Notes under the pieces: model-generated
What the model was told of the DNA's origin: nothing
Database searches by the model: none
The model's input: the letters and a program-made list of their open reading frames with translations, nothing else
Source of the DNA: Streptomyces sp. Act143
GTDB taxonomy: Bacteria; Actinomycetota; Actinomycetes; Streptomycetales; Streptomycetaceae
Direction of reading: 5' to 3'
NCBI RefSeq assembly: GCF_003143935.1
Contig: NZ_QFRX01000001.1
Coordinates: forward strand, 2,537,697-2,601,696
Length of the DNA stretch: 64,000 bases
Shown here: positions 58,198 to 64,000 of the stretch, piece after piece
Layout: each line of letters starts with the position of its first letter
How positions within the stretch are numbered: the first letter of the stretch is position 1
Position numbers and translations under genes: made by a program

Positions 58198-59670
58198 ATG
58201 GCGCACGGCATGAATGCCCTGCTCGCCGAAGTACGACGGATCGACTGGGTGACCATGCCCGTCGCGTCCCGGCGCCGGCGGGGCGATGTCCTGCTCGCCG
58301 CCGTCGCCGGGGTCTTCGTCCTGGCTCAGCTGCTCCTCGTACGGCCGGGCATGGGCCTCGGCTGGGACGAGACCGTGTACGTCAGCCAGGTCGGGACCCA
58401 GGCGCCGCCCGCCTTCTTCAGCGCACCACGCGCGCGGGGGGTCTCCCTGCTGGTGGCACCCGTCGCGTCCTGGTCCACCTCCACCGAACTGCTGCGCGTC
58501 TACCTCGCCGTGCTCTCCGGGCTCGGTCTCTACGTCGGCCTGCGCGTGTGGCACGGACTGTTCCGGTACCGCGTCCTGGCGGGCGCGGGGGCGCTGTTCG
58601 CCACCCTGTGGGTGACACTCTTCTACGGCCCGCAGGCCATGCCCAACTACTGGGTCGCCATCGGCGCGCTGGTCACCGTGGGCTGCTTCCTGAAGGGCCG
58701 TGTGTGGGGTGTGCTGGCGGGCGCCGCCCTCATGGCGTGGATGCGGCCCACGGACGCGGTCTGGGTGACGGTGCCGCTGTTCGTGTTCGCGGTGGCGGCC
58801 CGGCGGTGGCGGCCGCTCGCCGCCCTCGCCACGGGGCTCGCCCTCGGCGCCGTGCAGTGGGTGATCGAGGCGTACGTCTCGTTCGGCGGCCTGACCGAGC
58901 GACTTGATGAGGCCTCCCGCATCCAGGGCGGACTCGGCTGGAACATCGCCGTCGACGACCAGATGCGCAGTCAGGTGGGACGCGCGCTGTGCCGTCCGTG
59001 CGACGGATCGATGCCGAACCCGCTGATCACGGCATGGCTGTACGTCCTTCCGGTACTCGCCGTCCTCGGTCTCGTCGTCGCCGTCCGCGCGGGCCGCACC
59101 ACGCGCACCCTGGTCCCGTTCGCCTGCGCCGTCACGGCGGCCGTCCCCTACCTGTTCATGATCGGATACGCCGCGCCGCGCTTCCTGCTGCCCGCCTACG
59201 CGCTGCTCGCGCTCCCGGTCGCCGACGCGCTGCTCCACCTGGCCATCAGGCCGAACGGCACGTGGCGGCCCGTGGCCGCGACCTTGGTGGCGCTCGGCCT
59301 GACCGCGCATCTGGCCGTCCAGATGAACGTCCTGGACCGCGCGGTCTCCAACGCCACCGCCGCCCGCGACGGCTGGGAGCGGACCGCGGCCGAACTGCAC
59401 CGCCTCGGTGTCCGCCCGCCCTGTCTGCTCACCGGGCACGAGGCCATCCCCGTGGCCTACTACACCGGCTGCTCCTCCGCGGCGACCGGCGGCCACAACG
59501 CCAACTCCACCACCGCCGAGATCCACGAGACGGCCCGTCACATCCCGGTCGCGTACCTCACCCCGCCGGAGGGCGGCACGGCCGGGTACGCCCACGACTG
59601 GACGCCCCACCAGGCCGGCGGGGTGCTCGTGCGGCTGGCGCCGCCGGGTGCGGCGGGCGGTGGCGGATGA
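58198..59670 (+). CDS. Polytopic membrane protein, GT-C glycosyltransferase-like
   Basis: A 490-aa membrane protein with about 10 helices (LLAAVAGVFVLAQLLLVRPG is the first). The first large loop contains GMGLGWDETVYVSQVGTQAP, an acidic DE site like the catalytic Asp of lipid-linked GT-C transferases. A cysteine pair (RALCRPCDGSMPNPLI) and a C-terminal outside domain (RPPCLLTGHEAIPVAYYTGC) follow. ATG at 58198 with AAGGGG. The stop overlaps the next gene by 4 nt, so the two probably act together on a lipid-linked sugar. Confidence 0.75.
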   Translation: MAHGMNALLAEVRRIDWVTMPVASRRRRGDVLLAAVAGVFVLAQLLLVRPGMGLGWDETVYVSQVGTQAPPAFFSAPRARGVSLLVAPVASWSTSTELLRVYLAVLSGLGLYVGLRVWHGLFRYRVLAGAGALFATLWVTLFYGPQAMPNYWVAIGALVTVGCFLKGRVWGVLAGAALMAWMRPTDAVWVTVPLFVFAVAARRWRPLAALATGLALGAVQWVIEAYVSFGGLTERLDEASRIQGGLGWNIAVDDQMRSQVGRALCRPCDGSMPNPLITAWLYVLPVLAVLGLVVAVRAGRTTRTLVPFACAVTAAVPYLFMIGYAAPRFLLPAYALLALPVADALLHLAIRPNGTWRPVAATLVALGLTAHLAVQMNVLDRAVSNATAARDGWERTAAELHRLGVRPPCLLTGHEAIPVAYYTGCSSAATGGHNANSTTAEIHETARHIPVAYLTPPEGGTAGYAHDWTPHQAGGVLVRLAPPGAAGGGG

Positions 59671-60602
59671 CGTCCGAACCGGTCGTCCTCAGCCCCCCTC
59701 GAAAACGGGTCTACTGGCACGCCGCCGTGACCCTCGCCGTGCTGGTGGGCATCGCCTGTCTGGCACGGCGGCACTGGCCGGTGCTGGAACGCGGGGCCGT
59801 GCGGCTCGCCGTCGCGGACCAGGGCTGGCTGCTCGTGGGCGGGGTCGCGGCCGCCGCGACCTGGGTGTGCGCCGCGCTGGCCCAGCAGGGCGCGGTCGTG
59901 CCCCGGTTGCCCCAAGGGAGGCTGGTGGCCGCGCAGTTCGCCGCCGGTTCCGCCAACCACCTGATGCCCGCCGGGCTCGGCGCCGGCGCGGTGAACCTCC
60001 GCTTCCTGATGCGCTGCGGTCTGCCCGCCGGGCGGGCCGCGAGCGCCCTCGCCGTCAAGGGGACCGCCGCCGCGATCGTCCGCGCCCTCCTGATCGTCGC
60101 CCTGGCGGCGGCCTGCCCGGGCGTGCTGCGGATGCCGCGGCCGGACCTGCGCATCCTGGCCGCCCTGTGCGCCGCCGTCGTCTGTGTGACCGTCCTCCTC
60201 GCCTGGCCGCGCTGCCGCCGCGCTCTCGCGGTCGTCCTCGCGGACATCAGAGCCGTCCACGCCAACCCGCCCCGGGCAGCGGCCCTGTGGGGCGGACAGC
60301 TGGCCTTCGCCGCCCTGCACGCGCTCGTGCTGATCGCCGTCAGCCAGGCCGTCGCCCTCCCCCTGCCGCCGGCCCGGGTGGCGCTCCTCTACGTCGCCGC
60401 CAGCAGCGCCGCCGCCCTGCTGCCCACCCCCGGCGGCCTCGGCTCCCTCGACGCCGCCCTCGCCTTCGCCCTCACCGCGAGCGGCGCCCCGGGCACCGCC
60501 GCCGCGTCCGCGGTGCTCGGCTACCGCCTCCTGACGGTGTGGCTGCCCCTGGTCCCGGGGCTGGTGGTGCTGGCCGTACTGGTACGCCGTAAAGCCCTCT
60601 GA
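59667..60602 (+). CDS. Lysylphosphatidylglycerol-synthase-TM/UPF0104-like membrane protein
   Basis: A 311-aa membrane protein with 7-8 helices (YWHAAVTLAVLVGIACLARR, WLLVGGVAAAATWVCAALAQ). The conserved pattern GSANHLMPAGLGAGAVNLRF and TPGGLGSLDAALAFAL belongs to the family of MprF-type flippase domains (UPF0104/LPG_synthase_TM). It probably moves or presents a lipid, perhaps the carrier used by the GT-C-type partner encoded just upstream with a 4-nt overlap (inference). Confidence 0.8.
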   Translation: MTSEPVVLSPPRKRVYWHAAVTLAVLVGIACLARRHWPVLERGAVRLAVADQGWLLVGGVAAAATWVCAALAQQGAVVPRLPQGRLVAAQFAAGSANHLMPAGLGAGAVNLRFLMRCGLPAGRAASALAVKGTAAAIVRALLIVALAAACPGVLRMPRPDLRILAALCAAVVCVTVLLAWPRCRRALAVVLADIRAVHANPPRAAALWGGQLAFAALHALVLIAVSQAVALPLPPARVALLYVAASSAAALLPTPGGLGSLDAALAFALTASGAPGTAAASAVLGYRLLTVWLPLVPGLVVLAVLVRRKAL

Positions 60603-60727
60603 GCCCGACCGGCGCACGCCTTCCGAGCCTGCCCGGAGTGAGCCGTCCGAGCCCGAACGGTGTTTCCGCCGCATGGACTTCAGGTAGGACTGGTGCGTCG
60701 GCCCGGAGACGACCGAGGGGGAACACG

Positions 60728-61582
60728 ATGACGGCGAACGACCAGGGCGGACGGCTGGGTGAGGAGTTCTTCACCCCCGGGACCTCGTCCTTCACCGAGT
60801 TCCTGACCGCCCACCGGCCCGCGCTGCTGCCCACCCGCAAGCCCTTCCCGGACCACGTCCGCGCCGCGCCCGGCCGCTTCCCGCACGGCACCACCGTGCT
60901 CGCCCTCGCCTACCGCGACGGTGTGCTCATCGCGGGCGACCGCAGGGCCACGATGGGCAACCTCATCGCCCAGCGCGACCTGGAGAAGGTGCACCCCGCC
61001 GACGACTACACCGCCGTCGCCTTCGCGGGCACCGTCGGTCTCGCCCTCGACATGGTGAAGCTGTACCAGGTCGAGCTGACGCACTTCGAGAAGATCGAGG
61101 GCATCCCGATGACCCTCAACGCCAAGGCGCGGCGCCTCGCGGGCATGATCCGGCAGAACCTCGGCCAGGCCATGCAGGGCCTCGCCGTCGTCCCTCTCCT
61201 CACCGGCTACGACGACACGGCGCCCGAGGGGGAGCGGGGCCGCATCTTCAGCTTCGACGTCGCCGGGGGCCTGTACGAGAAGAAGGGCTTCCACGCCGAG
61301 GGCTCCGGTTCGCCCTATGCCCGGGGTGCGCTGAAGAAGCTGTTCCGGCGGGGCATGACCCGGCGCGAGGCCGCGCTCGCCGCTCTCCAGGCGCTGTACG
61401 ACGCGGCGGACGACGACTCCGCGACCGGCGGCCCCGACATCAACCGGCGGATCTTCCCGATCGTCTCGGTCATCACCGAGGACGGCTTCGAGCGGCTGGC
61501 GGAGCCGGAGACGGAGGAGCTCAGCCGCGAGATGGTCGAGCAGCGCCGCACCCGCCCGGACGGCCCCAGCGCGACGCCGTGA
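60728..61582 (+). CDS. prcB: Proteasome beta subunit, stand-alone paralogue
   Basis: A 284-aa peptidase precursor of family T1. A propeptide of 54 residues ends RFPHG, releasing the catalytic Thr55 (TTVLALAYRDGVLIAGDRRA); Asp17 and Lys33 of the mature protein are in place (AGDRRATMGN and QRDLEKV). Strong proteasome features follow: YTAVAFAGTVGLALDMVKLY, QALYDAADDDSATGGPDINR, FPIVSVITEDGFERL. The canonical genes lie in a pup-prcB-prcA operon; here there is neither pup nor prcA nearby, so this is a second, unlinked beta subunit. ATG at 60728. Confidence 0.92.
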   Translation: MTANDQGGRLGEEFFTPGTSSFTEFLTAHRPALLPTRKPFPDHVRAAPGRFPHGTTVLALAYRDGVLIAGDRRATMGNLIAQRDLEKVHPADDYTAVAFAGTVGLALDMVKLYQVELTHFEKIEGIPMTLNAKARRLAGMIRQNLGQAMQGLAVVPLLTGYDDTAPEGERGRIFSFDVAGGLYEKKGFHAEGSGSPYARGALKKLFRRGMTRREAALAALQALYDAADDDSATGGPDINRRIFPIVSVITEDGFERLAEPETEELSREMVEQRRTRPDGPSATP

Positions 61583-61629
61583 GAAGGCGCGCGACGTCCT
61601 GAGGGTGCGCGCCATGCCGTGACCACGCT

Positions 61630-61650
61630 CTTTCCCCTCCCGTGGGAAAG
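61630..61650 (+). terminator. Hairpin after prcB
   Basis: CTTTCCC (61630-61636), 7 nt, GGGAAAG (61644-61650): seven perfect pairs. It lies 48 nt past the prcB stop and before the nickel permease promoter. No U tract follows. Confidence 0.4.
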
Positions 61651-61666
61651 ATCTGCCACGGCCTTT

Positions 61667-61685
61667 ACTGCACATGAGTTGCAGT
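61667..61685. promoter_or_regulatory. Possible Nur/Fur-family operator before the nickel permease
   Basis: ACTGCA (61667-61672), 7 nt, TGCAGT (61680-61685), perfect 6-bp arms with TTGCAG inside. Nickel-uptake regulator (Nur) sites in Streptomyces contain TGCA-type half-sites; this one lies 62 nt before the ATG of a nickel/cobalt permease. Confidence 0.5.
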
Positions 61686-61746
61686 TACCGGAGGATGGCA
61701 CAAGGCTGCCTGTCGCGGCCGCTTCGCCGAACGAAAGATCCTCCCG

Positions 61747-62886
61747 ATGCCGGTCGCCCCTGACTCCGCTCCGCCCCTCCCCGCGCCGGACACCGCAGTC
61801 ACCGGGGTCCGGCAACGCGTCCGCGGCTCCATGACGCGTGAGGAGTGGATCAGGGTCGGGGGGATGGCCGCGTTCATCCTGGCCCTGCACGTGATCGGCT
61901 GGTTCACCCTGGTCGCCCTCGTCGCACCCCAGCACCACAGCGTCGGCACGAAGTCCTTCGGGGTCGGCATCGGCGTGACCGCGTACACGCTCGGCATGCG
62001 GCACGCCTTCGACGCGGACCACATCGCGGCGATCGACAACACCACCCGCAAGCTGATGGGGGAGGGGAAACGGCCGCTGTCGGTGGGCTTCTGGTTCTCG
62101 CTGGGCCACTCCAGCGTCGTCTTCGGCCTGACGTTCCTGCTCTCCCTGGGCGTGAAGGCCCTCGCCGGCCCCGTCCGCGACGACGGCTCCTCCCTGCACG
62201 ACGTCACGGGCCTCATCGGTACGACGGTCTCCGGGACCTTCCTGTACGTCATCGCCGGCATCAACCTCGTGATCCTGGCCGGGATCTGGAAGGTGTTCCG
62301 GCGGATGCGTACGGGCAGCTTCGACGAGGCCGCTCTGGAGGAGCACCTGAACAACCGGGGTTTCATGAACCGGCTGCTGGGCCGGGTGACGGGGGCGATC
62401 ACCAAGCCCTGGCAGATGTATCCGCTCGGTCTCCTCTTCGGCCTCGGCTTCGACACCGCCACCGAGGTCGCCCTGCTCGTGCTGGCGGGTTCGGGCGCGG
62501 CCTCCGGGCTGCCCTGGTACGCGATCCTGTGCCTGCCCGTCCTGTTCGCCGCCGGCATGTCCCTGCTGGACACGATCGACGGCACGTTCATGAACTTCGC
62601 CTACGGCTGGGCGTTCTCCCAGCCGGTCCGCAAGGTCTACTACAACCTCACCGTCACCGGCCTCTCCGTCGCCGTCGCCCTGCTGATCGGCACCGTCGAA
62701 CTCCTCGGTCTGCTCGGCGAGAAGCTCGGCCTGCACGGCCCGTTCTGGACCTGGATCGCCGGCCTCGACCTCAACACCCTCGGCTTCGCCGTCGTAGGCC
62801 TGTTCGTCCTGACCTGGGTCGTCGCCCTGGTGATCTGGAAGGCCGGCCGGATCGAGGAGAAGTGGACGGCGGATCTCGCGGACTGA
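61747..62886 (+). CDS. HoxN/NixA-family nickel/cobalt permease (NiCoT)
   Basis: A 379-aa membrane protein with eight helices, the single-component secondary transporter NiCoT. The family signature R-H-A-x-D-A-D-H-I is exact: LGMRHAFDADHIAAIDNTTR; the second motif GFWFSLGHSSVVFGL and the third LGLLFGLGFDTATEVALLVL are also present. It takes up Ni2+ or Co2+ for urease, NiSOD or B12. The ATG at 61747 begins an N-terminal Pro-rich tail; MTREEWIRVGG at residue 29 is a possible internal start. A Nur-like site precedes it. Confidence 0.92.
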   Translation: MPVAPDSAPPLPAPDTAVTGVRQRVRGSMTREEWIRVGGMAAFILALHVIGWFTLVALVAPQHHSVGTKSFGVGIGVTAYTLGMRHAFDADHIAAIDNTTRKLMGEGKRPLSVGFWFSLGHSSVVFGLTFLLSLGVKALAGPVRDDGSSLHDVTGLIGTTVSGTFLYVIAGINLVILAGIWKVFRRMRTGSFDEAALEEHLNNRGFMNRLLGRVTGAITKPWQMYPLGLLFGLGFDTATEVALLVLAGSGAASGLPWYAILCLPVLFAAGMSLLDTIDGTFMNFAYGWAFSQPVRKVYYNLTVTGLSVAVALLIGTVELLGLLGEKLGLHGPFWTWIAGLDLNTLGFAVVGLFVLTWVVALVIWKAGRIEEKWTADLAD

Positions 62887-62907
62887 CCCGTCGGCGGTGC
62901 CCCCTGC

Positions 62908-63861
62908 TCACAGCCGAAGTTCCTTGCGCCACTTGAGGATCTGTCTGTCCGGGTCGCCCGTGTACGACCACGGCGTGCGCGTGGCGCGGGCACCCTGGAT
63001 GCGCAGCAGTGCGCCCGCGACGTCCGTCAGCCCCGCCTGACAGGCCGCGTGCGTCAGGTAGTTGAGGTCGCGCAGCTCGCCGGGCGCGATGCCGCCGCCG
63101 GGGCGGTCGGCCAGCCAGCGCTGCCAGGTGCGGCGTACGTCGCTGACCGCGCCGTCGTGGGTCCAGTGCTCGGCGAGACCGACCGCGGACTGGCGCCCCT
63201 TGGCCGCGTCCAGCGCGTAGCGGTACTCCTCGACCCGGGCGTACTGGACCAGCACCGGCAGCGCGCAGCCGGGCGGCGCCACACCGGCCGCGTCGCGGGC
63301 GAAGTCGTACATCAGTCCGTGCGTGCCGTGCCAGCGGTTGGAGTAGTAGTGGAGTATCTGGAGGTGGCCCTCCACGCTGTAGGGGTCGCGCCGGTGCAAC
63401 TCGTCCCACCAGCGCGCCAGTTCCTGTCTGCGCACGCCCGACGGGTACAGCCGGGCGACGGAGATCAGGGAGATCCACGGCGTCGGGTCGTCCGGGCAGG
63501 CGTCGGCGGCCTGGAGGCAGGCCAGCACGGCGGTGTCGATGCGCTGCTGTTCGATCGGCACGCCACGGCCCGCGGCGATCGCCAGCTGGAACGCCCGGGC
63601 CGTCTCCGTGGCCGCCCGCAGCACCAGCGCGTCACCGCTGTGCGGCTCGGCGGCCAGCCATGACTCGGCCGTCGAACTGCCCGCGCAGGCCTGCGCGAGC
63701 AGCCGGACCCGGTGCCCGCGACTGAGCCAGTCGGGGCCGGTGGCCCGGAGCAGATCGCGCAGCCCCTGCCAGCGGCCGATGACGATGTCGTGGCGGGCGT
63801 CGGTGAGGGGGGCGTCCCCGCAGTCGGGGTCGAAGTCGAGGGTGAAGCGGTCTCGCACCAT
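62908..63861 (-). CDS. Conserved actinobacterial hypothetical protein
   Basis: A 317-aa soluble, mostly alpha-helical protein. It shows segments such as LTDARHDIVIGRWQGLRDLL, TPWISLISVARLYPSGVRRQ, RDPYSVEGHLQILHYYSNRW, HGTHGLMYDFARDAAGVAPP, and ends KWRKELRL. The helix pairs and repeated aromatic residues suggest a TPR/SEL1-like scaffold. I know no function. ATG at 63861, RBS GAGGGGG. It follows the truncated gene at the right edge by 11 nt, so the two form an operon, and converges on the nickel permease gene. Confidence 0.65.
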   Translation of the reverse strand: MVRDRFTLDFDPDCGDAPLTDARHDIVIGRWQGLRDLLRATGPDWLSRGHRVRLLAQACAGSSTAESWLAAEPHSGDALVLRAATETARAFQLAIAAGRGVPIEQQRIDTAVLACLQAADACPDDPTPWISLISVARLYPSGVRRQELARWWDELHRRDPYSVEGHLQILHYYSNRWHGTHGLMYDFARDAAGVAPPGCALPVLVQYARVEEYRYALDAAKGRQSAVGLAEHWTHDGAVSDVRRTWQRWLADRPGGGIAPGELRDLNYLTHAACQAGLTDVAGALLRIQGARATRTPWSYTGDPDRQILKWRKELRL

Positions 63862-63872
63862 GGCCGGCCCCC

Positions 63873-64000
63873 TCAGAAGTCGGTGGGGAGACCCTCATGG
63901 GCACGGGACTGCGCGACCACGAGGCGGTCGGGGACGTAGTCCGTCTCGATGGTGTGCGAGGCGTCGAGCCTGGCCGGCCGGTAGTAGTCGCTGCCCTGCT
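63873..64000 (-). CDS. C-terminal fragment of a hypothetical protein
   Basis: Only the last 42 codons are in the window. The peptide reads QGSDYYRPARLDASHTIETD, then YVPDRLVVAQSRAHEGLPTD and F before the stop. It is hydrophilic with no recognisable domain. It lies 11 nt upstream of the conserved hypothetical gene on the same strand, so the two are probably co-transcribed. The remainder lies beyond the right edge. Confidence 0.6.
   Translation of the reverse strand, partial: QGSDYYRPARLDASHTIETDYVPDRLVVAQSRAHEGLPTDF

Noticed and set aside
61583-61746. Cobalamin riboswitch before the nickel/cobalt permease
   Set aside because: The interval is short and lacks the B12 box; a Nur-like palindrome is the better explanation.

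Overview
The window is very GC-rich, uses NNG/NNC codons almost exclusively, has many GTG starts, and carries families typical of Streptomyces: CU044_5270, DUF574 methyltransferase, mycothiol-dependent dehydrogenase, SpoIIE/ANTAR phosphatase, streptogrisin-type protease and ATPase-less CUT1 sugar importers. It is best read as a chromosomal segment of a Streptomyces or close relative. I saw no rRNA, tRNA, CRISPR array, phage or insertion sequence.

Layout. 1-1.7 kb: start of a cytochrome c oxidase subunit I gene, divergent from an ECF sigma factor/CU044_5270 pair; both sides carry the same bipartite promoter-like element in mirror image. 1.7-2.7 kb: folD behind a ZTP-type riboswitch. 2.7-9.3 kb: small regulators, an aldehyde dehydrogenase, a YtfJ-like protein and an ABC exporter. 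9.5-13.5 kb: mycothiol-dependent formaldehyde dehydrogenase with an MBL hydrolase, then two SDR enzymes. 13.6-14.3 kb: exported L,D-transpeptidase. 14.3-20.2 kb: sugar importer plus Gfo/Idh oxidoreductase, divergent from a ROK regulator. 20.3-25.0 kb: a small conserved protein, membrane-anchored serine protease, methyltransferase, PPOX protein, and a DUF35 protein with a TetR regulator that share repeated operators.

25.3-36.2 kb is the most interesting accessory block. A DeoR/LacI-type regulator is followed by a sugar-binding protein, two permeases, a 2-hydroxyacid dehydrogenase, a phosphodiesterase-HAD phosphatase fusion and an ATP-grasp protein. A Tat-exported PL8 polysaccharide lyase converges on the block and shares operator-like words with it, so the whole may be one polysaccharide-use regulon. 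36.4-45.8 kb: PG-binding membrane protein, SpoIIE phosphatase, RpiR regulator, GT-C glycosyltransferase and an exported PAP2 protein. 45.9-55.4 kb: BadF-type sugar kinase, ROK regulator with a perfect operator, a third ATPase-less importer and two large, probably (alpha/alpha)-toroid lyase-like enzymes. 55.4-64 kb: NmrA-like/HxlR divergent pair, P-loop kinase, GT-C/flippase-like pair, a stand-alone second proteasome beta subunit, a nickel/cobalt permease and two hypothetical genes.

None of the three sugar importers encodes its own ATPase. By analogy with known Streptomyces systems a shared MsiK-type ATPase elsewhere probably energises all three.
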